From Alcaligenes pakistanensis (GTDB taxonomy: Bacteria; Pseudomonadota; Gammaproteobacteria; Burkholderiales; Burkholderiaceae_B): DNA of 64,000 bases. Position numbers and translations under genes: made by a program. The notes beneath the pieces were generated by a model that was given only the letters and a program-made list of their open reading frames with translations, made no database searches and was not told the origin of the DNA. Location of the stretch: the NCBI RefSeq assembly GCF_014652815.1, contig NZ_BMZN01000002.1, forward strand, positions 212,169 through 276,168, written 5' to 3'. This document shows, piece by piece, positions 53,224 to 61,544 of this stretch; the first letter of the stretch is position 1; each line of letters begins with the position of its first letter.

Positions 53224-54378
53224 TTAGCCTTTGCCGGAGCCCAGGCTGCCGGGGTTGCTGCGCAGTTTGTCGATTTGATCGTGCCGTGGTGTTAGTCCCA
53301 GACCGGGAGCGTCAGGCATGCGCAGCCAACCTTGCTCGGGTTGGGGCAGGCCGGTGTAGATCTCGGCCATCATGGCGCTGGCAGCCAAGTGCCATTCCAC
53401 GTCGCCACCATTAAGCAAACCGCAATGCAGGTGACCGTTGTGAGAGGGGAAAGCGCCGCCATTGGCGACGGAAGCATTGAAGCTTTCTGCCAGGGCGAAG
53501 ATTTTGCGGGACTGAGTGAAGCCACCCGAGATCAGCACATTGGGCTGCAGAATATCGACAGCCTGCTGCATCAGCAGATCGCGAAAACGGTAGGACTGGC
53601 CTTCGTTTTGACCCGCGGCAATGGTGATGCCAGTACTTTGACGTAGTTCGCGCAGACGGCCTGTGTCGTTTTGCGTGATGGGCTCTTCAAAAAAGCCTAC
53701 ATCCAGATCTCTTGCATGACGGGCGATGGTTTTGGCATGGACATAGTCCAGGCTGCAATTGCCGTCGATGTACAGCGGAATGTCGGCCGGGATGGCTTCG
53801 CGTACCAAGCTCATGCGGCGCATGTCCTGACGGATCAGCTCGGCCAGAGGGCGAGGCTCGTCACGACGTTGCAGACCATGGTGGCCCACCACCATTTTCA
53901 GGCCCTTGAACCCTTGATCTACGCAGTCGCGCGCAACGTTGACCAGCTCTTCTTCGCCCAGGAATGCAAAGCCGAAAGTGGCATAGGCAGGGACTTTTTC
54001 TCGCGCGCCGCCCAGCAGTTTCCATACGGGCAGGCCCAGCGCTTTGCCCTTGATGTCCCACAAGGCGATGTCCAAGGCGGAGATCGCGTGCATGGCGTAG
54101 CCTGTCTGGCCGCGAGGGCACACATTCCAGTACATACGATCCCACAGGCGCTCGGTGTTCAAGGGGTCTTGCCCGATCAGGTCGCTGGCCAGAATATCGT
54201 TGATGGTGCTGGCAACGGGGTGCTCTTCGGTAATGGCGCTAAGACCATAGCCGGTGATGCCTTCGTCCGTTTCAATTTCCACATGGCAGATGGCCAGATT
54301 GCTGGGTTTTTTGATGCCGGCGCTATTGAACTCAAAAGGCACGTTCAACGGAATTGCGCGTACTGCCGTGATTTTCAT
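53224..54378 (-). CDS. Enolase-superfamily enzyme (mandelate racemase / muconate lactonizing group)
   Basis: A 384-residue enzyme. The N-terminal capping domain (residues 1-125) has VRAIPLNVPFEFNSAGIKKP. The barrel contains GFKGLKMVVG (KxxK-type lysine, about 160), the metal Asp in LYIDGNCSLD, the Glu in VGFFEEPITQ and the third acidic position near AAGQNEG. It would abstract a proton alpha to a carboxylate: racemisation, cycloisomerisation or acid-sugar dehydration; which one is not resolved. ATG at 54378 follows AGGAGACAGG. It is first in the operon with the Bug gene. Confidence 0.88.
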   Translation of the reverse strand: MKITAVRAIPLNVPFEFNSAGIKKPSNLAICHVEIETDEGITGYGLSAITEEHPVASTINDILASDLIGQDPLNTERLWDRMYWNVCPRGQTGYAMHAISALDIALWDIKGKALGLPVWKLLGGAREKVPAYATFGFAFLGEEELVNVARDCVDQGFKGLKMVVGHHGLQRRDEPRPLAELIRQDMRRMSLVREAIPADIPLYIDGNCSLDYVHAKTIARHARDLDVGFFEEPITQNDTGRLRELRQSTGITIAAGQNEGQSYRFRDLLMQQAVDILQPNVLISGGFTQSRKIFALAESFNASVANGGAFPSHNGHLHCGLLNGGDVEWHLAASAMMAEIYTGLPQPEQGWLRMPDAPGLGLTPRHDQIDKLRSNPGSLGSGKG

Positions 54379-54479
54379 TTTCCTGTCTCCTCGCATTTTT
54401 TAATGCGTTTGCATGTAATTGTTTTAGGTTTATAGCGTTTTGTTGCGAGCGTGATCAACGGTGTAAACCCTTGATTTTA

Positions 54480-54511
54480 TTGATATATAAATTCATATTC
54501 TGATATATCAA
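54480..54511. promoter_or_regulatory. Inverted/direct repeat operator before the enolase-superfamily gene
   Basis: TTGATATAT (54480-54488) and ATATATCAA (54503-54511) are perfect inverted arms; TGATATAT also recurs directly 20 bp apart (54481, 54501), two helical turns. It lies about 100 bp upstream of the operon start. No regulator gene is adjacent. Confidence 0.6.
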
Positions 54512-54582
54512 AAGAGGGGAAGGAGTCGGGGTTGGGTGTTTGGTGGAAGGGGCAGAGTTTTGGGAAGCCTTTGTAAAGGCAA

Positions 54583-54840
54583 GTGAAAAGCCGCTTTGTG
54601 GAACATGCAAAGAGCTGTGCGGATGATTACTGCGTCAGTGAGGCTACGCAAGAGAAGGTGCTGAGGCAGTTTGTTATTTTTTTCGTGGCAGGCAGGCTAA
54701 AGATGGCGATAAAAATAGCCGTTATGATGACGTTGCTACTGCTACTGCTACTGCTACTGCTACTGCTACTGCTACTGCTACTGCTACCGCTGCCGCCGTT
54801 GTTCTTATGTGCACCTCTGCCTGTGCTGGCCCCTTCTTAA
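54583..54840 (+). other. Doubtful small open frame with a poly-Leu tract
   Basis: An 85-codon open frame whose second half is encoded by the GCTACT hexamer repeat (about 18 Leu in a row), then LPLPPLFLCAPLPVLAPS. An inner start at MAIKIAVMMT would give a short, signal-peptide-like hydrophobic peptide. No ribosome-binding site is clear and I know no relative. It may be noncoding. Confidence 0.25.
54735..54782. repeat. (GCTACT)8 hexamer microsatellite
   Basis: Eight perfect copies of GCTACT (48 bp), followed by the imperfect GCTACC and GCTGCC. It lies in the 590-bp gap between the enolase-superfamily gene and the Hsp15 gene. Copy-number change by hexamers would keep any reading frame. Confidence 0.93.
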
Positions 54841-54892
54841 CTTCTCCTGGTTTGTCTGAAACCTCAGTCCGGCAGCCCGCTAAGGGAGTCAC

Positions 54893-54921
54893 CAAAAAGA
54901 AAAAGCCCCGCTAAGCGGGGC
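54893..54921 (-). terminator. Intrinsic terminator after the Hsp15 gene
   Basis: On the minus strand GCCCCG-CTTAG-CGGGGC (54921-54905) is followed by a T-rich run (54904-54893). Confidence 0.85.
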
Positions 54922-54968
54922 AGCTTGGCAGGGCCAGATCGATATTTTTTTACCCAGAGGAAGAGAGC

Positions 54969-55349
54969 CTACTTACCTCGCAAAACCTGCAGTTGGCGGC
55001 GATCCTTCTTGGTAGGGCGCCCTGCATCAAAATCCAGTGCAGGCTCGGGAGCCAAGCGGCGTTGTTCCGCTGCCTGGGCGCGGGCTGTGCTGCTTGCTTC
55101 TGTTTCTTGGTAGAGCTGGCGGGCCACGGGAGCAGGTCCGCGTACCCCGCTAAGAGCGGCTACCTGAACTTCCATGGCTGGGGTTTCTTTGCGCAAGGTA
55201 ATCCGATCACCGACAGAGACTTCACGGGCAGGTTTGGTCGTTTGCTGATTCAGCAAAACCCGCCCTTTGGTGATCTCTTCGGAGGCCAGGCTGCGCGTCT
55301 TGTAAAAGCGTGCGGCCCAGAGCCATTTATCCAGTCGTAATTTGTCCAT
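54969..55349 (-). CDS. hslR: Heat-shock protein 15, S4-domain RNA-binding protein
   Basis: A 126-residue protein. The S4 domain is at residues 3-65 (LRLDKWLWAARFYKTRSLAS, GRVLLNQQTTKPAREVSVGD), and the rest is a basic tail ending in DAGRPTKKDRRQLQVLRGK, typical of HslR. Hsp15 binds free 50S subunits carrying a nascent chain and helps recycle stalled ribosomes. It is followed by a strong terminator and preceded by the DHA2 MFS gene in the same direction. Confidence 0.92.
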   Translation of the reverse strand: MDKLRLDKWLWAARFYKTRSLASEEITKGRVLLNQQTTKPAREVSVGDRITLRKETPAMEVQVAALSGVRGPAPVARQLYQETEASSTARAQAAEQRRLAPEPALDFDAGRPTKKDRRQLQVLRGK

Positions 55350-55391
55350 GCGCTATTGTAAATCCAGGCTGGGCTTGCAGAACAGTAGGGG

Positions 55392-56900
55392 TTAATGCAG
55401 CTCCACCGCAGCGGTGGGGGCCGCCTGAACACGCGGTAAGCGCAGACGAATCAACAGGACCAAGCTGAATACGGCCAGCAGACCAGCCCAGAACATGACG
55501 CGGTGGAAGCCGTCGGCCCAGGCGTGCTGAACAGCATCCATCCAGAACAAGGGGTCTGCCGAGGCGGGTAAATTCACCTGGCCGGAGGTAATGATTTGAT
55601 GCGCTTGCTCCACATCAGGATGAGCAGGGTCCAGGCGGCTGGACAGGGAGGACACAGCGCCTTGGCTCATCAAGGAGGCCAGCAAGGCAACGCCCAGTGT
55701 CATGCCGGTTTGGCGAATGGCATTGGTGGTGGCAGAGGCCATACCGGAGCGCTCGCGGGGCACCAGATTCATAACCAAGGTGCTGCATGCCGGTACCGCC
55801 AAGCCCATGCCCACACCCAGTACCGCCAGCGCAAAACCGGCCAACCAGTAAGAAGCGCCGGGTTGCAGCAGCAGCATCAACCATGAACCTGCTGCCATTA
55901 GGCCAAAGCCAAATGTCAGCACCATCTTCAAACCAAAGCGTTGGCTAAGCGCCCCAAAACGCGAGGCCAGCACGGCCATGCCAATGAATTGGGGAGCCAG
56001 CCCCCAGCCAGTTTGCGTTGCGCTCCAGCCCAAGGCGTTCTGAAAGAACAGCGATAGGAAAAACACATTGCTGTAGGCCGCGAAACCTAGCACGAAGGAG
56101 GCCACATTCGCAGTGCTGAAGCGATAATCCCGAAATAGATTCAAGGGTAGAAGAGGGCGAGCAACACGTGTTTGGGCATAGATAAAGGCCACGAAGGTGA
56201 CAGCGGCCAAGGCTAAAGAACGGATCGTCTCGGAGGCGTGCCAGCCTTGTTCTCCGGCGCAGATCAGTCCATAGGTCAGGGCGCCCAACCAGACAGCACT
56301 GAGCAATTGGCCAATAGGATCAAAGGCAGCGTGTTCGGGGTGGGCGGACTCTTTAATACCCCATATCCCCAAGCCTATTGTCAACAAACCCAATGGCAGA
56401 TTCAGGCTGAAGATAGAGGGCCAGTCGGCCACATCGACCAGCACCCCACCCAGAATCGGGCCCAGTACCAAGGCCAGGGCACTGAAGGATGACCAGCCTC
56501 CAATGACTCGGGCACGTTGAGCAGAGTCGGGAAAGGCATGCGTCAGAATGGAGAGCGCACCGGGTATCAATAAGGCACCCGCCATGCCTTGCACAATGCG
56601 GCCCCAAAGCAGGGCACTGAGCGAGTCTGCCAAGGCGCACATCATGGAGCCAACCGTAAAGGCCAATACCCCCAGCAGCCAGCTTTTCTTGCGGCCGTAG
56701 CGGTCACCCAGCAAGCCGGCGGACAACATAAAGGCGGACAGGCACAGGGCATAGGCATCCACAATCCACTGCAGTCCGGCCATATCGGTTTGCAGCGCCT
56801 GCTGCATACGCGGCAGGGCCAGATTGACGATGCTGATATCCAGGGTGACCATAAAAGTCCCTAGATAAATGGCGATGGTTAGAGCAAGTCGGCGAGTCAT
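55392..56900 (-). CDS. DHA2-family MFS exporter (14-helix, EmrB/QacA type), Fur- and TetR-controlled
   Basis: A 502-residue exporter of 14 predicted helices. DHA2 marks are the N-terminal LDISIVNLALPRMQQAL (motif D1), GLLGDRYGRKKSWLLGVLAF (motif A) and PGALSILTHAFP. It pumps a hydrophobic or amphipathic compound out by proton antiport. Its promoter carries a Fur box and a 21-bp palindrome, and a TetR gene is divergent. Iron control suggests it may release a siderophore or an iron-stress metabolite; a plain drug exporter is the alternative. Confidence 0.9.
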   Translation of the reverse strand: MTRRLALTIAIYLGTFMVTLDISIVNLALPRMQQALQTDMAGLQWIVDAYALCLSAFMLSAGLLGDRYGRKKSWLLGVLAFTVGSMMCALADSLSALLWGRIVQGMAGALLIPGALSILTHAFPDSAQRARVIGGWSSFSALALVLGPILGGVLVDVADWPSIFSLNLPLGLLTIGLGIWGIKESAHPEHAAFDPIGQLLSAVWLGALTYGLICAGEQGWHASETIRSLALAAVTFVAFIYAQTRVARPLLPLNLFRDYRFSTANVASFVLGFAAYSNVFFLSLFFQNALGWSATQTGWGLAPQFIGMAVLASRFGALSQRFGLKMVLTFGFGLMAAGSWLMLLLQPGASYWLAGFALAVLGVGMGLAVPACSTLVMNLVPRERSGMASATTNAIRQTGMTLGVALLASLMSQGAVSSLSSRLDPAHPDVEQAHQIITSGQVNLPASADPLFWMDAVQHAWADGFHRVMFWAGLLAVFSLVLLIRLRLPRVQAAPTAAVELH

Positions 56901-56910
56901 AATATTTGAT

Positions 56911-56930
56911 AAATGAGAATTATTATCGAC
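56911..56930 (-). promoter_or_regulatory. Fur box over the MFS exporter start site
   Basis: On the minus strand the stretch reads GTCGATAATAATTCTCATTT, close to the Fur consensus. It lies directly downstream of the -10 TATAGT (56937-56932), where bound Fur would block transcription. Confidence 0.7.
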
Positions 56931-56941
56931 GACTATAAGGT

Positions 56942-56962
56942 ATTGACTGACTGTCAGTCAAT
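56942..56962. promoter_or_regulatory. Perfect 21-bp palindrome, likely TetR operator, over the exporter promoter
   Basis: ATTGACTGAC and GTCAGTCAAT flank a single central T (56952). The minus-strand -35 TTGACT (56961-56956) is inside it, 18 bp before the -10 TATAGT. TetR binding would therefore shut the MFS promoter; the divergent TetR gene starts 83 bp away. Confidence 0.85.
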
Positions 56963-57044
56963 ATAAAATAAATAGGCTGGCTAAAATAGCGCAGTGATGC
57001 CCAGTGAGCTTGTTGACCGGGTTCTTATCCTTACTTTGAAGCCC

Positions 57045-57644
57045 ATGACTGTCGCCAAAACACCTCGTACCCAGCCCTCTGAAGTTCGTCGCCGAGATCT
57101 ATTGGAAGCGGCCGCCGCCTTGTTTCTACAGCACGGTTTTGATGCCACTCCGGTCGATGACATCGTGGCACGGGCGGGGATGTCGAAAGGCTTGTTCTAC
57201 CATTACTTCAGCTCCAAACAAGAGCTCTTGGCTGCCTTGCGTGAACAGTTCATCCAGCAGTTTCATGACCGAGTTCAGAGTGCGCTGGAGCAAGCGCCTC
57301 ATAACGATTGGGTTGCACGCCTGGCATGTTGGATTCGTGCTTCCGTGCAGGCGTATCGGGACACGCTGGAAATGCACGATCTGGTGTTTTCAGACCATAT
57401 GCGCAGCAATTATCAAGGCGAGCGCAATATTGTGACCGAGCCGCTGTATTTGATCCTTAGCGAAGGACAAAAAGCAGGGGTCTGGTCCGTGGCGGATGTA
57501 GACCTAACTGCTTGGGTGATCTACCAGGGCATGCACGGTGCAGTCGACAATATGGGCTTGGACAGCCCGGAGCAATGGGCCGCCATGGAAGACAATTTGG
57601 TGACTTTATTCGTTGCTATGTTGGGGGCGAAGCTGCCTCATTAA
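57045..57644 (+). CDS. TetR-family transcriptional regulator
   Basis: A 199-residue repressor. The HTH is at residues 15-60 (RRDLLEAAAALFLQHGFDAT PVDDIVARAGMSKGLFYHYF), followed by a helical ligand-binding domain. The ATG at 57045 is chosen because the HTH then begins at the usual distance; 17 more codons upstream are in frame. It is divergent from the DHA2 MFS gene and should bind the palindrome at 56942-56962, controlling the exporter and perhaps itself. Confidence 0.88.
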   Translation: MTVAKTPRTQPSEVRRRDLLEAAAALFLQHGFDATPVDDIVARAGMSKGLFYHYFSSKQELLAALREQFIQQFHDRVQSALEQAPHNDWVARLACWIRASVQAYRDTLEMHDLVFSDHMRSNYQGERNIVTEPLYLILSEGQKAGVWSVADVDLTAWVIYQGMHGAVDNMGLDSPEQWAAMEDNLVTLFVAMLGAKLPH

Positions 57645-58954
57645 CGAAACTGGAAGTGCTCTTTGTGCAGGGTCCAGGATTTTGCGGGCAAGGTTTGCTT
57701 TAGCTCGCGCCGCAGTTGCCTGCCCATACTGGCTGGCCCACAGAACCAGATATGCATGGGTTTGTCGGCGTGGTAATGCTGCAGCACGTCCTTGGGCGTC
57801 CAGCGACGGCCATCGGCATAGATTTTCAGATCAACATCCGGGTGATCTTCAGCAGCCTTAATCAAGGCTTGGGCCAGTGGGTCATCGCTGTGCTGACAGG
57901 CATATTGCAAGTAGGCGTAGGGCGCGTGGCCTTCCTGGTGCTCCTGGCTTAACCAAGACAGAAACGGAGTGGCCCCTACACCGGCCCCCACCCAAATATA
58001 GATACCGCCATCGTCCTGTTCAGGCTGCGTGAAGCGGCCATAGGGGCCATCCAGCTCAATGTTCTGGCCGACATGCAGACGCTCAGGTAAACGGCGCGTC
58101 CAATCGCCCAATTGTTTGATATGGAAACGCACAATCTGGTCGTCCTGATCAGCATCCGAGAGGGTAAAGGGATGAGATTCAGATTCGCCCTTCAAGCGCA
58201 AAAAGGCGAATTGCCCGGCCTGATGCCCAGGCCAGGACTGGTCCATGCGGCATTGCACCTCCAGCACATCGCCTTGCGAGCAGCAGGAGATGACGGTGCC
58301 GGTATGCGGATAGGCCGAGCTCAAGTTACGCAGCAGTTGAATGCCAGCGGCGACTGTCCCAATGACCATACTGATGGCCAGCAACCAGCCGCCAATCCCG
58401 CTCCAGTAGGCTATAGGAGTCAGGACCACCGCATGAAAAATCAGGATTAGATAGGCCACCGGCATCAGGCGGTGCAGGCTGTACCACTTTTTATAGGAAA
58501 TCGTGCGGCGCGCCAGCGTGATGATCAGCATCAGGATCAGGGCGTAGAAAGTCCATTCACCCAAGGTTTTGGCATAGGGTTTGAACAGACTGACCCATTC
58601 GGGGACAGGTACTTTAGCCAGTTTGCCACTGGTGCCAATAGCGGAGGAGATCAGGCCCTTGGATTGCTTGCCAAGCCAGTGCGCCAGGCTTAACAAAATA
58701 GCGATAATGCCCAGCCATTTATGCAGCTTGTAGACCTTGTCCATCCCACCCAGCCAAGGTTCCAGACGGCGGGGGCGCAGGGCCAGAACCATGATGGCTG
58801 TCATGGTGCCCAGCGCCAGAATCCCGGTTAGCAACATACCTTCTTGCCGCAACACCCACAGACCATCACCCGGCGGGGAGGGGGATAGCCACAGGGCTTC
58901 AACAGCCCAGATCAGAAAGAAAGCGGAAAGCAGTAATAAAAGAGGGCGACGCAT
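57641..58954 (-). CDS. Ferric-reductase-like transmembrane flavoprotein (FRE/NADPH-oxidase type)
   Basis: A 437-residue membrane oxidoreductase. About six helices (residues 1-210) carry heme-ligand histidines in YKLHKWLGIIAILLSLAHWL and in YSLHRLMPVAYLILIFHAVV. An FAD domain follows with ESHPFTLSDAD, then an NAD(P) domain with VGAGVGATPFLSWL and the C-terminal WFCGPASMG. It moves electrons from NAD(P)H across the inner membrane, probably to ferric iron or another external acceptor. The ATG at 58954 is taken. It is convergent with the TetR gene (4-bp overlap of the ends). Confidence 0.87.
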   Translation of the reverse strand: MRRPLLLLLSAFFLIWAVEALWLSPSPPGDGLWVLRQEGMLLTGILALGTMTAIMVLALRPRRLEPWLGGMDKVYKLHKWLGIIAILLSLAHWLGKQSKGLISSAIGTSGKLAKVPVPEWVSLFKPYAKTLGEWTFYALILMLIITLARRTISYKKWYSLHRLMPVAYLILIFHAVVLTPIAYWSGIGGWLLAISMVIGTVAAGIQLLRNLSSAYPHTGTVISCCSQGDVLEVQCRMDQSWPGHQAGQFAFLRLKGESESHPFTLSDADQDDQIVRFHIKQLGDWTRRLPERLHVGQNIELDGPYGRFTQPEQDDGGIYIWVGAGVGATPFLSWLSQEHQEGHAPYAYLQYACQHSDDPLAQALIKAAEDHPDVDLKIYADGRRWTPKDVLQHYHADKPMHIWFCGPASMGRQLRRELKQTLPAKSWTLHKEHFQFR

Positions 58955-59038
58955 GGCCTTGTCCGGATTGTTAGGGGGAACGGACGCTGCGTAATTGCCG
59001 TGTGAGAACCAAAAACCGACGCAGCGTACCGAAGACAC

Positions 59039-59205
59039 CTTATCGATGTTAGTACGCAGCCTGATGGTCGGTAGAGCCAGTATTCAAGGCTGTGTTGAGA
59101 AAACTCAAAGTAGCCCTAAATATTTGTTATTTAAAGAATTTATAAATGATTATGGTTGCTGTTTACTCTATTTTTGCTTGTTTCAACTTGGCCTTGTTTT
59201 ACTTT
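59039..59205. other. AT-rich intergenic stretch, no feature seen
   Basis: 167 bp between the ferric-reductase-like gene start and the amidase stop; AT-rich from 59100 on, with no hairpin, operator or small gene that I can support. Confidence 0.5.
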
Positions 59206-60381
59206 TTATGCTTGTGCGGCCGGGCTCAGCAACGATGCCAGATCCAGTAAAGCATTATCCTGATGCGGCTGCCCGATCAGTTGCAGACCCAAGGGCAGCG
59301 GGCTGTTTTGACCCGGTGCTGGCAGGCTCAAAGTAGGCCAACCTAACAAAGACCAAGGGCGGTTCAGAACAGAGGAACCCGTGCTGTCCAGCCCATACGG
59401 CGCAGGCCCTGGGGCAGCAGGCGTTAGCAAGGCATCGAAATGACCGTAACGATCCTGCCATTCCTGTTCAAGCTGGCGACGCCGTGCTTGCCAGGCGTGG
59501 TAGTCGGCAGCGGGCATATCCAGACCCTGTTTGATGGCGTGTACCGTAACGGGGCGCAAGGCATCAGGGCTGGCCTGCCAGACCGGCAGTAGGCTGCGGG
59601 CCATTTCGTAGCCCATGATCTGCCCTTGCAGGATCAGCAGTTCTTTTAATTGCGGATCGGCTGGCAGACGCTCCAGCTGTGCTCCCTGTTCTTCCAGGTG
59701 CTGGCAGCCTTGCTCCAGGGCAGCCAGCGCAGCGGGCGTAATCGGGCCCAGATCTTTGCCATCCAGAACACCGATACGTGGCGCGCTGGGGACACGGACT
59801 TCAGGCAAGCCTTGCAGCACTGTGGCAACTCGCCGCAAGACCGAGAGGTCTCGGCTGAAATAGCCAATGGTGTCCAGGCTGTCGCACAGCAAGAAAAGAC
59901 CGCTGCGATGGACCGCGCCAAAGCTGGGTTTGAAACCCAGAATGCCGGTAAACGCAGCGGGGCGCATCATGGAGCCCCCAGTTTGGGTCCCCAATGCAAA
60001 ATCGACCATGCCTGCCGCCACCGCAGCCGCTGAACCACTGGAGGAACCACCCGGTGTATGGTCCAGATTCAGCGGGTTACGGGTGGGGCCAGGGGCGGCG
60101 TAGGCAAATTCAGCGGTAACAGTTTTACCGACGACAATGGCACCCGCACGGCGCAGCAGGGCGACACAGGCGGCATCGCGTTCTGCGGGCAAGGCGTCGG
60201 GGAAGTGCGCGCCGTAGCGGGTGGGCATGCTTTGAACATCCAGCACATCTTTCACACCAAAGCTTAAGCCCGCCAAGGGGCCGCTGGGATTGGTGCTTAT
60301 ACAGGTGGCTGGGTCAGCCAGCCAGGACCAGGCCTGGATGGACTGGTCCTGCTTAGCGAGGGGGGAAGGGTTTGCAGTCAT
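59206..60381 (-). CDS. Amidase-signature family hydrolase
   Basis: A 391-residue amidase with the Ser-cisSer-Lys site: Lys44 (LSFGVKDVLDV), the cis-Ser in HTPGGSSSGSAAAVAAG (113-115) and the nucleophile Ser137 in LGTQTGGSMMRPAAF. It hydrolyses an amide to carboxylate and ammonia in the cytoplasm. It is somewhat short for the family (usually 430-500), with an abbreviated C-terminal part. It follows a Bug binding-protein gene by 15 bp in an operon controlled probably by the divergent LysR. Confidence 0.9.
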   Translation of the reverse strand: MTANPSPLAKQDQSIQAWSWLADPATCISTNPSGPLAGLSFGVKDVLDVQSMPTRYGAHFPDALPAERDAACVALLRRAGAIVVGKTVTAEFAYAAPGPTRNPLNLDHTPGGSSSGSAAAVAAGMVDFALGTQTGGSMMRPAAFTGILGFKPSFGAVHRSGLFLLCDSLDTIGYFSRDLSVLRRVATVLQGLPEVRVPSAPRIGVLDGKDLGPITPAALAALEQGCQHLEEQGAQLERLPADPQLKELLILQGQIMGYEMARSLLPVWQASPDALRPVTVHAIKQGLDMPAADYHAWQARRRQLEQEWQDRYGHFDALLTPAAPGPAPYGLDSTGSSVLNRPWSLLGWPTLSLPAPGQNSPLPLGLQLIGQPHQDNALLDLASLLSPAAQA

Positions 60382-60396
60382 AAGCGAGAACTGGAG

Positions 60397-61389
60397 TTAC
60401 TGAATCGAGATGTTCTGAGCTTTGATCAGCGCGGTCCAGCGTTTAGTTTCTTCTTTCGCAAAAGCGGAGAATTCTTCGGGAGTGCCACCCACGACTTCCG
60501 CACCTTGGGACTCCACAATCTGGCGATAGTCGGGGGCGCTTAGCGCGTCGTTAACGGCTTTATTCAGTTTTTCCAGGACATCGCTTGGCAAGCCAGCAGG
60601 AGCAATCACGCCAAACCAGTTCGATGCCACCAGATCCACCCCTTGTTCTTTGAAGGTGGGGATGTTTGGCATGGATTTCAGACGTTCTTCAGAGGTCACG
60701 CCCAGAACACGCAAACGGGGATTGTCGACTTGCATGTGTGGCAGAAACAGGCTGGCCAATTCTAAATAAAAGGAGATATTGCCGGCCAGCAAATCGTTCG
60801 ATGCGGGTGCACCACCACGATAAGGAACGTGGACCGCATCAAAACCGGAAGTGGCCTTGAACTGCTCGGTCAGCAAGTGCGAAGCACCACCTGCTCCGGT
60901 CGAGGCGTAGTCCAGCTTGTCGGGGTTTTTCTTGCCGTCAGCCACCAGATCAGCCAGGGACTGGTAGGCGGAGTTGCTGTTCACGCCCAGGGCCATGGCA
61001 CCGCGCTCGATCAAGGCGATGGGCTGCAAATCCTGCTCAGGATCAAAGGGCAGGTTACTGCCGTACAGGGCCTTGTTCACCGACATGGGGCCAAAGTTGC
61101 CCAAGCCGATGGTGTAGCCGTTGGGCTTGGCACGAGCAATCATGCTGGTGCCGATATTGCCGCTGGCACCGGGCTTGTTTTCCACCACAATGGTCACGCC
61201 CAGGCTGTCGCTCATCTTTTGAGCCAGCATGCGCGAGCGGGTGTCGGAGCTGCCCCCTGCCGCGTAGGGCACGACAAAGGTAATCGCCTGGGATGGGTAG
61301 GCTGCATCAGCCAAAGCCGAATTGGAACCCAGTAAAGTTAATGCCAGCAGGCCGCTCAGTAAAGGGGCGCGATGCTTGAATACCGTCAT
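60397..61389 (-). CDS. Bug-family tripartite tricarboxylate transporter substrate-binding protein
   Basis: A 330-residue secreted protein; the signal peptide ends near SALADAA. Marks are ITFVVPYAAGGSSDTRSRML, VVENKPGASGNIGTSMIARA, and MPNIPTFKEQGVDLVASNWF. CAGGAGATAAAC precedes the ATG. It is first in an operon with the amidase and divergent from a LysR gene. The ligand is probably the amide, or the acid made from it. TctAB genes are absent from the window. Confidence 0.92.
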   Translation of the reverse strand: MTVFKHRAPLLSGLLALTLLGSNSALADAAYPSQAITFVVPYAAGGSSDTRSRMLAQKMSDSLGVTIVVENKPGASGNIGTSMIARAKPNGYTIGLGNFGPMSVNKALYGSNLPFDPEQDLQPIALIERGAMALGVNSNSAYQSLADLVADGKKNPDKLDYASTGAGGASHLLTEQFKATSGFDAVHVPYRGGAPASNDLLAGNISFYLELASLFLPHMQVDNPRLRVLGVTSEERLKSMPNIPTFKEQGVDLVASNWFGVIAPAGLPSDVLEKLNKAVNDALSAPDYRQIVESQGAEVVGGTPEEFSAFAKEETKRWTALIKAQNISIQ

Positions 61390-61544
61390 GTTTATCTCCT
61401 GCGGTGGGCCAACTTTCGCAGTGACGTGCAGTGTGGCCCTGTTTTTTGATAAGTGTCAGGACGGATAGTAGATAGCGGGTATTATGTTGTCTAATATTAA
61501 AAATAAATGCTATTGATTCATTTTCAGACCTAATTGGTGTGTGC

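Noticed and set aside
54735..54782. CRISPR-like array
   Set aside because: The hexamer tract has no spacers and no cas genes; it is a simple microsatellite. The same holds for the TTG tract.
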